From Rugamonas sp. A1-17 (GTDB lineage: Bacteria > Pseudomonadota > Gammaproteobacteria > Burkholderiales > Burkholderiaceae_D): a DNA stretch of 64,000 nucleotides. The position numbers and the translations under genes were made by a program. The notes under the pieces are model-generated. The model did not search any database. It was not told the origin of the DNA and saw nothing but the letters and a program-made list of their open reading frames with translations. This document shows, piece by piece, positions 34,519-43,367 of the stretch. The stretch spans positions 62,001 through 126,000 of the forward strand of contig JAJLPB010000012.1 of NCBI GenBank assembly GCA_025548565.1, in the 5' to 3' direction. The first letter of the stretch is position 1, and each line of letters opens with the position of its first letter.

Positions 34519-34857
34519 TTATTCCTTGCGGGCGGCTTTTTCCTCGATGCCGGAGACGCCTTCGCGGCGCGCCAGCTCGTCGAGCACCTGCTGCGGCTTC
34601 AAATCGAACTGGGCCAGCAGCACCAGCGTATGGAACCACAAGTCGGCCACCTCGTACAGCACCTTGCCGCTGTCGCCGCCGGCGCGCGCGTCCTTGGCGG
34701 CCATGACGGTCTCGGTGGCTTCCTCGCCGATTTTCTTCAGGATGGCGTCGTCGCCCTTGGAGAACAGCTTGGAGGTGTAGGACGTGGCGGGATCGCCCCC
34801 GTTGGCCAATTTGCGCGACTCGATGATGCCGGCCAGGCGGTCCAGGATAGTGCTCAT
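34519..34857 (-). CDS. hisE: Phosphoribosyl-ATP pyrophosphatase
   Basis: A 112-residue enzyme for step 2 of histidine synthesis (PR-ATP to PR-AMP). The all-alpha NTP-pyrophosphohydrolase motifs are KKIGEEATETVMAAK and YEVADLWFHTLVLL, carrying the metal-binding Glu/Asp residues. The start codon overlaps the hisI stop (ATGA), so it is translated in coupling with hisI. In some bacteria hisI and hisE are fused; here they are separate. Confidence 0.94.
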   Translation of the reverse strand: MSTILDRLAGIIESRKLANGGDPATSYTSKLFSKGDDAILKKIGEEATETVMAAKDARAGGDSGKVLYEVADLWFHTLVLLAQFDLKPQQVLDELARREGVSGIEEKAARKE

Positions 34858-35315
34858 GTCGGTTTCTTTGCTTTGGTTTTCGCCACGGTGGCGGGGGTGT
34901 AGATTTCCGACGGGTCTTTCAGCACCGGCTCGGTGTTCTGCCAGTCGCCTTCCAGCGCGTCGCCCTCGAACTTCTGGAAGAAGCAGGAATGGCGGCCGGT
35001 GTGGCAGGCGATGCCGCCGGCCTGCTCGATCTTCAGCAGCACCACGTCCTCGTCGCAGTCGAGGCGAATTTCCAGCACCTTCTGCACATGGCCGGACTCC
35101 TCGCCCTTGTGCCACAGCTTCTTGCGCGAGCGGCTCCAGTAGACGGCCTCGCCCAGCTCGACCGTCTTGGCCAGCGCGTCGCGGTTCATCCAGGCGAACA
35201 TCAACACATCGTTGCTGCCCGCTTCCTGGGCGATCACCGGCACGAGGCCGTGCTCGTCCCATTGGATCTTCTTCAGCCATTTAGCCTTGGCCAAGGCGCT
35301 TGGGGTAGTCGACAT
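34854..35315 (-). CDS. hisI: Phosphoribosyl-AMP cyclohydrolase
   Basis: A 153-residue zinc enzyme for step 3 of histidine synthesis. Motifs are IQWDEHGLVPVIAQE, MFAWMNRDALAKT, YWSRSRKKLWHKGEESGHVQ and the metal-ligand region RLDCDEDVVLLKIEQ with CHTGRHSCFF. The ATG at 35315 is used because GGA is about 8 nt upstream; an ATG at 35321 (two residues longer) is possible. It lies 13 bp after hisF. Confidence 0.94.
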   Translation of the reverse strand: MSTTPSALAKAKWLKKIQWDEHGLVPVIAQEAGSNDVLMFAWMNRDALAKTVELGEAVYWSRSRKKLWHKGEESGHVQKVLEIRLDCDEDVVLLKIEQAGGIACHTGRHSCFFQKFEGDALEGDWQNTEPVLKDPSEIYTPATVAKTKAKKPT

Positions 35316-35328
35316 CGTCATTTTCCAA

Positions 35329-36090
35329 TTAAACCAGGCGCATCGGAATGCCCTGCTGCGCCATGAACCGCTTGGCTTCCTGCACGGTGTGCTGGCCGTA
35401 GTGGAAGATGCTGGCCGCCAGCACCGCGTCGGCCTTGCCCAGCTTGATGCCGTCGGCCAGGTCCTGCAGGCCGCCGACACCGCCCGAGGCGATCACCGGG
35501 ATGTTGATCGCGTCGGACACGCCGCGCGTCAGGCCCAGGTCGAAGCCGGACTTGGTGCCGTCGCGGTCCATGCTGGTCAGCAAGATCTCGCCGGCGCCCA
35601 GCTGTTCCATTTTCTTTGCCCACTCGATGGCGTCGATGCCGGTGGCCTTGCGGCCGCCGTGGGTGAACACTTCCCACTTGCCGGGCGAGGTCTGCTTGGC
35701 GTCGATCGCCACCACGATGCATTGCGAGCCGTGCTTTTGCGAGGCGTCGAACACCAGTTGCGGGTTGGTCACCGCCGACGAGTTCATCGCGACCTTGTCC
35801 GCGCCGGCGTTGAGCAGGCGGCGCACATCGGCCACCTCGCGCACGCCGCCGCCAACGGTCAGCGGAATGAACACCTGCGAGGCGACGGCCTCGATGATGT
35901 CCAGGATCAGGCCGCGGTTGTCGCTGGTGGCGGTGATGTCGAGGAAGGTCAGTTCGTCGGCGCCCTGCTCGTCGTAGCGGCGGGCGATTTCCACCGGGTC
36001 GCCGGCGTCGCGCAGCTCGGTGAAATTGACGCCTTTGACGACGCGGCCATCGGTCACGTCCAGGCAGGGGATGATGCGTTTAGCGAGCAT
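35329..36090 (-). CDS. hisF: Imidazole glycerol phosphate synthase cyclase subunit
   Basis: A 253-residue TIM barrel that closes the imidazole ring using ammonia delivered from HisH, releasing AICAR. Key segments are KRIIPCLDVTDGRVVKGVNF with the catalytic Asp, LTFLDITATSD, VGGGVREVADVRRLLNAGAD and the late IPVIASGGVGGLQDLADGIK. It shows the half-barrel similarity to hisA. It starts 6 bp after the hisA stop. Confidence 0.96.
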   Translation of the reverse strand: MLAKRIIPCLDVTDGRVVKGVNFTELRDAGDPVEIARRYDEQGADELTFLDITATSDNRGLILDIIEAVASQVFIPLTVGGGVREVADVRRLLNAGADKVAMNSSAVTNPQLVFDASQKHGSQCIVVAIDAKQTSPGKWEVFTHGGRKATGIDAIEWAKKMEQLGAGEILLTSMDRDGTKSGFDLGLTRGVSDAINIPVIASGGVGGLQDLADGIKLGKADAVLAASIFHYGQHTVQEAKRFMAQQGIPMRLV

Positions 36091-36096
36091 GGTATT

Positions 36097-36903
36097 TTAA
36101 TTTTCTTCCGTGTCTTCTTCGACCACGCTGTCGGCAAATTCACCGCTCAGTTCATCCGCGCGCAACTGCGCCGAGGCCAGGTCGATCGTGCCTTCGTAAA
36201 TCGAACGGCCGCAGATCACGCCTTCGATGCCTTCGTCCTGCACCGCGCACAGCGCTTCGACGTCGCCCAGGTTGTGCAGGCCGCCCGAGGCGATGACCGG
36301 GATCTTCACAGCCTGCGCCAGCTTGACGGTGGCCTCGATGTTCACGCCGCCCATCATGCCGTCGCGGCCGATGTCGGTGTAGATGATCGACTCCACGCCA
36401 TACGCTTCGAACTTCTGCGCCAGGTCGATCACCTCGTGGCCGGACATCTTGCTCCAGCCGTCGGTGGCGACCTTGCCGTCCTTGGCGTCCAGGCCGACGA
36501 TGATGTGGCCGGGGAAGGCGCCACAGGCGTCGTGCAGGAAACCCGGCTCCTTGACCGCGGCGGTGCCGATGATGACGTAGCTGATGCCGGCGTCCAGGTA
36601 GCGCTCGATGGTGTCGAGGTCGCGGATGCCGCCGCCCAGCTGCACGGGGATCTCATCGAGGTCGTTCTCCTCGGCATACTCCTGCACCACTTTCAGGATG
36701 GCCTTGACCGCGGCCTCGTTCTTCGGCTTGCCGGCGAAGGCGCCGTTCAGGTCGACCAGGTGCAGGCGGCGCGCGCCCTGTTTCAGCCAATGCAGAGCCA
36801 TGTCGGCCGGATCTTCGGAAAATACGGTGGCGAGTTCCATATCGCCTTGTTTCAAGCGAACGCAGTGACCGTCTTTGAGGTCGATGGCAGGAATGAGCAG
36901 CAT
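36097..36903 (-). CDS. hisA: ProFAR isomerase
   Basis: A 268-residue TIM-barrel Amadori isomerase for step 4 of histidine synthesis. Motifs are LLIPAIDLKDGHCVRLKQGD with the catalytic Asp, VQLGGGIRDLDTIERYLDAG, YTDIGRDGMMGG with the second catalytic Asp, and IPVIASGGLHNL. The C-terminus has an acidic extension (FADSVVEEDTEEN) beyond the usual end. It lies 32 bp after hisH. Confidence 0.96.
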   Translation of the reverse strand: MLLIPAIDLKDGHCVRLKQGDMELATVFSEDPADMALHWLKQGARRLHLVDLNGAFAGKPKNEAAVKAILKVVQEYAEENDLDEIPVQLGGGIRDLDTIERYLDAGISYVIIGTAAVKEPGFLHDACGAFPGHIIVGLDAKDGKVATDGWSKMSGHEVIDLAQKFEAYGVESIIYTDIGRDGMMGGVNIEATVKLAQAVKIPVIASGGLHNLGDVEALCAVQDEGIEGVICGRSIYEGTIDLASAQLRADELSGEFADSVVEEDTEEN

Positions 36904-36935
36904 GATGGTTTAGGTAGATTTAGGGGTAAATGAAA

Positions 36936-37574
36936 TCAAGGGTTCCAGTGAACGAAATTTTTGTACAACTGCAATCCGGCCGCGGCGCTTTTCTCCGGGT
37001 GGAACTGGGTCGCAAAAATATTATCACGGGCGACGGCGCAGCTGAACGGCGCACCGTAGACAGTTTGTCCGACGGTGTGTTCGCTCAGCGCTGGCTGGGC
37101 AAAATAGCTGTGCACGAAATAGAAGTAACTATCGTCCGCGATATCCTGCCACATCGGGTGAGACGCGGTTTGATGGACTTGGTTCCAACCCATCTGGGGC
37201 ACCTTGAAGCGTGAGCCGTCCTCCTGGATCTGGCCGTCCAGCTGGAAGCGCACCACCTTGCCGGGCAACAGGCCCAGGCCGGCGGCATTGCCTTCCTCGC
37301 TGACGTCGAACAGCATCTGCTCGCCGATGCACACGCCCATCAGCGGCTTGGTTTTGGCGGCCACCAGCAGCGCGTCCTGCACGCCGGATTCGCGCAGGCT
37401 GCGCATGCAGTCCGGCATGGCGCCCTGGCCGGGCAGCACGATGCGGTCGGCGGTTTCGATATCGGCCACTTCGCCGGAGATCAGCACGTTGGCCTCGGGC
37501 GCGACGGCGCGCAGGGCCTGCGCGACCGAGCGCAGATTGCCCATGCCGTAATCAACTACTACGATTTTTTTCAT
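36936..37574 (-). CDS. hisH: Imidazole glycerol phosphate synthase glutaminase subunit
   Basis: A 212-residue class I glutamine amidotransferase that feeds ammonia to HisF. It has VVDYGMGNLRSVAQAL, the nucleophile Cys in GVCIGEQ (residue 82; many HisH have GVCLGMQ), and the His/Glu pair in TQFHPEKS. The start ATG is 8 bp after the hisB stop. Confidence 0.95.
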   Translation of the reverse strand: MKKIVVVDYGMGNLRSVAQALRAVAPEANVLISGEVADIETADRIVLPGQGAMPDCMRSLRESGVQDALLVAAKTKPLMGVCIGEQMLFDVSEEGNAAGLGLLPGKVVRFQLDGQIQEDGSRFKVPQMGWNQVHQTASHPMWQDIADDSYFYFVHSYFAQPALSEHTVGQTVYGAPFSCAVARDNIFATQFHPEKSAAAGLQLYKNFVHWNP

Positions 37575-37582
37575 GATTTTGC

Positions 37583-38173
37583 TTAGAGACTACCCTTGGT
37601 CGACGGGATCGTGCCGGCGGCGCGCGGGTCCAGCTCGGACGCCATGCGCAGCGCGCGGCCGAAGGCCTTGAACACGGTTTCGCACTGGTGGTGGGCGTTG
37701 GTGCCACGCAGGTTATCGATGTGCAGCGTGACCAGCGCGTGGTTGACGAAGCCGCGGAAGAATTCCAGCGTCAGGTCGACGTCGAAGGTGCCGATCATCG
37801 CGCGCGTGAACGGGATGTGGTACTCGATGCCTGGCCGGCCGGAGAAGTCCAGCACCACGCGCGACAGCGCCTCGTCCAGCGGCACATACGAATGGCCGTA
37901 ACGGACGATGCCCTTGCGGTCGCCGATGGCCTTGGCCACGGCCATGCCCAGCGTGATGCCGACGTCTTCCACTGTGTGGTGGTTGTCGATATGGATGTCG
38001 CCGGTCGCTTCCACTTCCAGGTCGAACAGGCCGTGACGGGCGATCTGGTCCAGCATGTGGTCCAGGAAGGGCACGCCGGTGTTCAGCTTTTGCTGGCCGG
38101 TGCCGTCAAGGTTGATGGAAACGCGGACTTGCGTCTCGTTGGTGTTGCGGGTGATTTCTGCGGTGCGGTTCAT
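37583..38173 (-). CDS. hisB: Imidazoleglycerol-phosphate dehydratase (monofunctional)
   Basis: A 196-residue manganese enzyme for step 6 of histidine synthesis. Motifs are TGVPFLDHMLDQIARHGLFD, DIHIDNHHTVEDVGITLG and RGTNAHHQCETVFKAFGRAL. It lacks the phosphatase domain found in enterobacterial HisB, so the histidinol-phosphatase must be encoded elsewhere. It lies 30 bp after hisC. Confidence 0.96.
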   Translation of the reverse strand: MNRTAEITRNTNETQVRVSINLDGTGQQKLNTGVPFLDHMLDQIARHGLFDLEVEATGDIHIDNHHTVEDVGITLGMAVAKAIGDRKGIVRYGHSYVPLDEALSRVVLDFSGRPGIEYHIPFTRAMIGTFDVDLTLEFFRGFVNHALVTLHIDNLRGTNAHHQCETVFKAFGRALRMASELDPRAAGTIPSTKGSL

Positions 38174-38203
38174 GAAAGGCTCGCGATGGCGATGGCGATA
38201 ACG

Positions 38204-39298
38204 TTAGGATGCCAGCGATGCTGCGAAGGCATCGAGGAAGGCGGAATTCTCTTCCGGGGTGCTGACCGTGATACGTAAACAATTGGCCAGCACATCGTGC
38301 ATTTTACCTACATTTTTGATTAATACCTTGCGGGACAGCAGTTTCGCATAGGCATCATCGGAATTCGGCACCCGTATCAAGATAAAATTCGCCGCCGACG
38401 GAAAGACCTGCACCCCGGGCAAGGCGGCCAATGCAGCCATCAGATCGGCGCGTGCGGCGCGCAAATCGGTGGCCTGCTGGTTCAGCACCTCCACGTGGTC
38501 GAGCGCGAATTCGGCCGCTGCCTGCGTCAATACGTTGATGTTGTAAGGAGGCCGCACTTTGTCGAATTCCGCCAGCAATTGCGGCGCCGCCGACATGTAG
38601 CCGAGGCGGATGCCGGCCAGTCCCAGCTTCGAGACGGTGCGCATCACCACCAGGTTGTCGAACTCCGGCAGGCGGTGCATGAAGGTCTGCTGCGCGAACG
38701 GCTCGTAGGCTTCATCGACCACGGCCAGGCCGAAGCCGTCCAGCGCCTTGATGATGGCGACGATGTCGTCGGCCGCGAACAGGTTGCCGGTCGGGTTGTT
38801 TGGATAGGACAAAAACACCAGCGACGGCTTGTGCTGCGCGATCGCGGCCAGCATGGCCGGCAGGTCCAGCGTCAGGTCGGCTTTCAAAGGCACGCCGACG
38901 TAGTCCATGCCGGCGAATTGCGCCGAGCGCTGGTACATGACGAACGACGGCGTCGGCGCCAGCACCACGGCACGGCGGTCCTGCAGTGCGCAGCCGGTGC
39001 ACAGGATGGAGATCAGTTCATCGGAGCCGTTGCCCAGCATGACGTCGTAGCCGGCCGGTACGCCCAGCTTGGCGCGCACGCGCTCCTTGATGGTGGCGTA
39101 GGACGCGACTGGATAGCGGTTCAGCGTCACGTCCACCAGGCGGTTGGCCAGTTCCTCGCGCAGGTGATGCGGCAGGTGGTAAGGGTTCTCCATCGCATCC
39201 AGTTTGATATAGCCACTCGCGTCGGCGACATGGTAGCCATGGATGGCGCGCACGTCGGAGCGGATGGTGGTGTTGACCAGGGTGTCGATGGAAGACAT
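38204..39298 (-). CDS. hisC: Histidinol-phosphate aminotransferase
   Basis: A 364-residue PLP enzyme (class I/II fold) for step 7. It has LDAMENPYHLPHHLREELA, GNGSDELISILC, FLSYPNNPTGN, VVDEAYEPFAQ and the PLP-lysine region MRTVSKLGLAGIRLGYMSA. Its start is 13 bp after the stop of the DNA methyltransferase gene, so it is very probably co-transcribed with it. Confidence 0.95.
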   Translation of the reverse strand: MSSIDTLVNTTIRSDVRAIHGYHVADASGYIKLDAMENPYHLPHHLREELANRLVDVTLNRYPVASYATIKERVRAKLGVPAGYDVMLGNGSDELISILCTGCALQDRRAVVLAPTPSFVMYQRSAQFAGMDYVGVPLKADLTLDLPAMLAAIAQHKPSLVFLSYPNNPTGNLFAADDIVAIIKALDGFGLAVVDEAYEPFAQQTFMHRLPEFDNLVVMRTVSKLGLAGIRLGYMSAAPQLLAEFDKVRPPYNINVLTQAAAEFALDHVEVLNQQATDLRAARADLMAALAALPGVQVFPSAANFILIRVPNSDDAYAKLLSRKVLIKNVGKMHDVLANCLRITVSTPEENSAFLDAFAASLAS

Positions 39299-39311
39299 CT
39301 TACTAAGGCTC

Positions 39312-40130
39312 CTATGAGTTGATTAAACTTCGCTTGGGTGATGCTTTTTTCTTCTTCTCCGGCGGCGCCGGCACTTCCGGCATCGCCAGGCGTTCGGCGA
39401 TGATGGCGCAGTAGTCGGGATTCAGTTCGAAGCCGACGAAATTGCGTCCGCAGCGCTTGGCCGCGATGGCCGTCGTGCCACTGCCCATGAACAGGTCCAG
39501 CACCACGCCGTCCGGCGGGCACGAGGCCTTGACCATGCGCTCGATGATCTCCAGCGGCTTCTGCGTCGGATGGTCGGCGCGCTCGGGATGCTCACGGTGC
39601 AGGCGCGACACGCTCCACAAATCCTTGGGGTTGTAGCCCACTTCCAGCCACTTGGCGCCGACGAAGATCGAGCGCGAACGGGCCTTCTTGGTTTCGGCGT
39701 CGTAGGGAATGCGCACCGAGTCCAGGTCGAAGTAGTAATCCTTGCGGCGCACGAAGAAGCCGATGGTATCGTGCACCGACGAGTAGCTGCGCACACTGCC
39801 GCCCATCGACGGCACGCGGCGGTCCCAGATAATCTCGTTCATCATCGTCATGCGCTTTTTCAGCAGCACGAAGATCTCCGGCGAAAAGCGCCAGGTCAGG
39901 AAGATGTACAGGCTGCCGTTGGGCTTGAGCTTGGGCAGCGCCGCGTCGATCCACTGCTCGGTCCAGCGCAGGTACTCCTCCACCGTTTGCGAGTCGGAGT
40001 CGTTACCGTAATCCTTGCCCAGGTTGTACGGCGGGTCGGTCAGTATCAGGTCGATGGAGCCGTCCGGGATGCGCGCCAGTCCGGCCAGCGCATCCTCACA
40101 GAAGACCTGATTGATCCACGCTTCGGTCAT
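39312..40130 (-). CDS. Beta-class DNA methyltransferase (probable adenine-N6 or cytosine-N4) inside the his operon
   Basis: A 272-residue AdoMet-dependent amino-methyltransferase. DPPYNLGKDYG (catalytic motif IV, residues 32-42) precedes the AdoMet-binding DLFMGSGTTAIAAKRCG (motif I, about residues 212-228). This order is the beta class, which includes CcrM-like enzymes. Between them is the target-recognition region (RVPSMGGSVRSYSSVHDT, KDLWSVSRLHRE) and HPTQKPLEIIERM. The C-terminus is basic (PPEKKKKASPKRSLINS). No restriction endonuclease is adjacent, so it is an orphan by context. Its ATG overlaps the hisD stop (ATGA) and hisC follows 13 bp after its stop. The target sequence cannot be read from the protein. 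Confidence 0.9.
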   Translation of the reverse strand: MTEAWINQVFCEDALAGLARIPDGSIDLILTDPPYNLGKDYGNDSDSQTVEEYLRWTEQWIDAALPKLKPNGSLYIFLTWRFSPEIFVLLKKRMTMMNEIIWDRRVPSMGGSVRSYSSVHDTIGFFVRRKDYYFDLDSVRIPYDAETKKARSRSIFVGAKWLEVGYNPKDLWSVSRLHREHPERADHPTQKPLEIIERMVKASCPPDGVVLDLFMGSGTTAIAAKRCGRNFVGFELNPDYCAIIAERLAMPEVPAPPEKKKKASPKRSLINS

Positions 40131-41443
40131 TTGAGGCGCAGCTCCGCGCTGCGGGCGTGCGCCTGCAAGCCTTCGCCGTAGGCCAGTTCCGCCGCGACCT
40201 TGCCCAGCGTTTGCGCGCCGGCTTCGCTGACGTGGATGATCGACGAGCGTTTCTGGAAATCGTACACGCCCAGCGGCGATGAGAAGCGCGCCGTGCGCGA
40301 CGTCGGCAGCACGTGGTTCGGGCCGCAGCAATAGTCGCCCAGCGATTCGGACGAGAAGCGGCCGAGGAACATGGCGCCGGCGTGGCGGATCTGGTCGGCC
40401 CACTGCTGCGGGTTCTCGGCCGAGATCTCCAGGTGCTCGGCGGCGATGCTGTTGGCGATGGCGCAGGCTTCGGCCATGTCGCGCACTTTCACCAGCGCGC
40501 CGCGGTCGGTCAGCGAGGTGCGGATCGTTTCCGCGCGCGGCATCGCCGGCAGCAGCTTGTTGATGCTCGCCTCCACCTTGGCGATGTAGTCCGCGTCGGG
40601 GCACAGCAGGATGGCTTGCGCCAGCTCGTCGTGCTCGGCCTGCGAGAACAGGTCCATCGCCACCCAGTCAGGGTCGGTGGTGCCGTCGCAGATGATCAGG
40701 ATTTCGGAAGGGCCGGCGATCATGTCGATGCCGACGATGCCGAACACGCGGCGCTTGGCGGCGGCCACGTAGGCGTTGCCGGGACCGACGATCTTGTCGA
40801 CCGGCTGGATGGTCTCGGTGCCGTGCGCCAGCGCGGCGACAGCCTGCGCGCCGCCGATGGTGATGACGCGGGTGACGCCGGCAATCGCGGCGGCGGCCAG
40901 CACCATCTGGTTCTTCACTCCGTCCGGGGTCGGCACCACCATGGTGATTTCCTTGACGCCGGCGACGTGCGCGGGAATCGCGTTCATCAGCACCGACGAT
41001 GGATAGGCGGCCTTGCCGCCGGGGACGTAGATGCCCACGCGGTCCAGCGGCGTGACCTTCTGGCCCAGCACCGTGCCATCGGCTTCGGTGTAGGTGAAGC
41101 CGTTCAGCTCCTGCTTCTGGCGCTCGTGGAACACACGGATGCGTTGCGCGGCGATGTGCAGCGCGTTGCGCTGCGCTTCAGGGATGGCGGCCAGCGCGGC
41201 CTGCAGTTCGGCTTCGGGAATATCGAAGGCGGCCATGCTGGCGGCGCCGCCGTTCGGAATGCGGTCGAAGCGGTTGGTGTATTCCAGCACGGCGGCGTCG
41301 CCGCGCGCCTTGACGTCGGCCAGGATGCCGGCGACGGCGCGTTCGATCGCTTCATCGGTGCTTGCTTCAAATGCCAGCAGGGCGTCCAGGGACTTTTTGA
41401 AATCGGCTTGGGTGGAATCGAGCTTGGTGATTTGAATCGGCAT
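40127..41443 (-). CDS. hisD: Histidinol dehydrogenase
   Basis: A 438-residue zinc- and NAD-dependent enzyme for the last two steps of histidine synthesis. Motifs are RVGIYVPGGKAAYPSSVLMN, GGAQAVAALAHGTETI, KIVGPGNAYVAAAKR and DMIAGPSEILII. QAEHDELAQAILL carries a zinc ligand and catalytic His, and GAMFLGRFSSESLGDYCCGP follows. It is 6 bp after hisG and overlaps the methyltransferase gene by 4 bp. Confidence 0.97.
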   Translation of the reverse strand: MPIQITKLDSTQADFKKSLDALLAFEASTDEAIERAVAGILADVKARGDAAVLEYTNRFDRIPNGGAASMAAFDIPEAELQAALAAIPEAQRNALHIAAQRIRVFHERQKQELNGFTYTEADGTVLGQKVTPLDRVGIYVPGGKAAYPSSVLMNAIPAHVAGVKEITMVVPTPDGVKNQMVLAAAAIAGVTRVITIGGAQAVAALAHGTETIQPVDKIVGPGNAYVAAAKRRVFGIVGIDMIAGPSEILIICDGTTDPDWVAMDLFSQAEHDELAQAILLCPDADYIAKVEASINKLLPAMPRAETIRTSLTDRGALVKVRDMAEACAIANSIAAEHLEISAENPQQWADQIRHAGAMFLGRFSSESLGDYCCGPNHVLPTSRTARFSSPLGVYDFQKRSSIIHVSEAGAQTLGKVAAELAYGEGLQAHARSAELRLK

Positions 41444-41449
41444 GATGGT

Positions 41450-42112
41450 TTACTTTTTAGAGGCGCGTTCGAAGGCTTCGATGATCGGTTGCAGGCGGGC
41501 GCGCTTGATCTTCAGGGCGGCCTGGTTGACGATCAGGCGCGACGAGATGTCCATGATCGCTTCGACTTCTTTCAGGTCGTTGGCGCGCAGCGTGTTGCCG
41601 GTGCTGACCACGTCGACGATGGCGTCCGACAGGCCGACCAGCGGCGCCAGTTCCATCGAACCATACAGCTTGATCAGGTCGACGTGCACGCCCTTCTTGG
41701 CGAAGTGCTCGCGCGCGGTTTCCACGAACTTGGTGGCCACGCGCAGGCGCGCGCCCTGGCGCACGGCGGTCTCGTAGTCGAAGCCATTGCGCACCGCGAC
41801 CGACATGCGGCAGGCCGCGATGTGCAGGTCGATAGGCTGGTACAGGCCTTCGCCGCCGTGCTCCAGCAGCACATCCTTGCCGGCCACGCCGAAGTCCGCC
41901 GCGCCGTGCTGCACATAGGTCGGCACATCGGTGGCGCGCACGATGATGACGCGGACGTCAGGATCGTTGGTCGACAAAATCAGCTTGCGCGAAGTCTCCG
42001 GGTTTTCGGTGACGGTGATGCCTGCCGCTTCCAGCAGCGGCAGGGTGTCCTCGAAAATACGTCCCTTCGACAGCGCGAGGATCAGCTGCGAGTTGGCCTG
42101 GAATGCGCTCAT
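41450..42112 (-). CDS. hisG: ATP phosphoribosyltransferase, short form
   Basis: A 220-residue enzyme for the first committed step of histidine synthesis. It is the short form without the C-terminal regulatory domain: LILALSKGRIFEDTLPLLEAAG, AADFGVAGKDVL, VRQGARLRVATKF, SMELAPLVGLSDAIVDVVSTGNT. Short HisG needs the HisZ regulatory subunit; no hisZ is in this window. It lies 2 bp after murA. Confidence 0.95.
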   Translation of the reverse strand: MSAFQANSQLILALSKGRIFEDTLPLLEAAGITVTENPETSRKLILSTNDPDVRVIIVRATDVPTYVQHGAADFGVAGKDVLLEHGGEGLYQPIDLHIAACRMSVAVRNGFDYETAVRQGARLRVATKFVETAREHFAKKGVHVDLIKLYGSMELAPLVGLSDAIVDVVSTGNTLRANDLKEVEAIMDISSRLIVNQAALKIKRARLQPIIEAFERASKK

Positions 42113-42114
42113 GA

Positions 42115-43365
42115 TTATTTAATCCGTTTGATATTGGCGCCCACTGCGGACAGTTTCACTTCCATCTGGTCGTAGCCGCGGTCGAGGTGGTAGATGCGGT
42201 CGATCAGCGTTTCGCCGCGCGCGGCCAGCGCCGCGATCACCAGCGATGCCGAGGCGCGCAGGTCGGTCGCCATCACGGGCGCGCCCACCAGCTGCTCGAC
42301 GCCTTTGATGAAGGCCGTGTTGCCGTCGGTTTCAATCGACGCGCCCAGGCGGTTCATCTCCTGCACGTGCATGAAGCGGTTTTCGAAAATCGTTTCGGTC
42401 ACGCGGCTGGCGCCGTCGGCGATGGTGTTCACCGCCATGAATTGCGCCTGCATGTCGGTCGGGAAGCCAGGATATTCGGTGGTGCGGAAGGTCACCGGCG
42501 TCGGGCGCTTGTCCATTTGCGCGCGGATCCAGTTGTCGCCGATCGTCATTTGCAGGCCGATCTCGCGCAGCTTGTCCAGCGCGGCGTCCATGATGTCGAC
42601 GCGGGTGTTGCGGATCGTGATGTCGCCGCCGGTGGCAGCCACCGCGCACAGGAAGGTCGCCGCTTCGATGCGGTCGGAGATCACGGCATGCCTGGCGCCG
42701 TGCAAAGCCTCGACGCCCTGGATCGTCAGGCGGTTGGTGCCGATGCCTTCGATCTTCGCGCCCATCGCCACCAGCAGGTTGGCCAGGTCGGTCACTTCAG
42801 GTTCGCAGGCGGCGTTTTCCAGCACGGTCTCGCCTTCGGCCAGGGTCGCGGCCATCAGCAGGTTCTCGGTGCCGGTCACGGTGATCATGTCGGTGACGAT
42901 GCGCGCGCCCTTGAGTTTTTTGCACTTGGCGTAGATGTAGCCGCCTTCGACGGTGATGTCCGCGCCCAGCGCCTGCAGGCCCTTGATGTGCTGGTCCACC
43001 GGACGCGAGCCGATGGCGCAGCCGCCCGGCAGCGAGACCTTGGCTTCGCCGAAGCGCGCCAGCAGTGGGCCCAGCACCAGGATCGAGGCGCGCATGGTTT
43101 TCACCAGCTCATACGGGGCTTCCAGCTTGTCGATGGCGCTGCCGTTGAGCGTGACCTTGTCGCCGTCCTGCGTCACTTTCAGGCCGGTCTGGCCCAGCAG
43201 CTTGAGGATGGTCGCCACGTCGTGCAGGTGCGGCACGTTGGACAGTTCGACATCGCCCGACGTCAGCAGGCCGGCGCACAGGATGGGCAGGGCCGCGTTC
43301 TTCGCGCCGGAGATGTTGATGTCGCCGTTCAGGCGGTTGCCGCCTTGTATGAGGAGCTTGTCCAT
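42115..43365 (-). CDS. murA: UDP-N-acetylglucosamine 1-carboxyvinyltransferase
   Basis: A 416-residue enzyme for the first committed step of peptidoglycan precursor synthesis and the target of fosfomycin. It has the two-domain EPSP-synthase-like fold: GGNRLNGDINISGAKNAALP, KTMRASILVLGPLLARFGEA, the active-site loop PGGCAIGSRPVDQH with Cys at residue 116, and late GYPGFPTDMQAQ-like EYPGFPTDMQAQF. The active Cys is present, so it is not naturally Asp-substituted. It lies 2 bp after ibaG. Confidence 0.97.
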   Translation of the reverse strand: MDKLLIQGGNRLNGDINISGAKNAALPILCAGLLTSGDVELSNVPHLHDVATILKLLGQTGLKVTQDGDKVTLNGSAIDKLEAPYELVKTMRASILVLGPLLARFGEAKVSLPGGCAIGSRPVDQHIKGLQALGADITVEGGYIYAKCKKLKGARIVTDMITVTGTENLLMAATLAEGETVLENAACEPEVTDLANLLVAMGAKIEGIGTNRLTIQGVEALHGARHAVISDRIEAATFLCAVAATGGDITIRNTRVDIMDAALDKLREIGLQMTIGDNWIRAQMDKRPTPVTFRTTEYPGFPTDMQAQFMAVNTIADGASRVTETIFENRFMHVQEMNRLGASIETDGNTAFIKGVEQLVGAPVMATDLRASASLVIAALAARGETLIDRIYHLDRGYDQMEVKLSAVGANIKRIK

Positions 43366-43367
43366 GC

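Noticed and set aside
39312..40130. A restriction-modification system in the his operon
   Set aside because: Only the methyltransferase is present; both neighbours are intact histidine genes.
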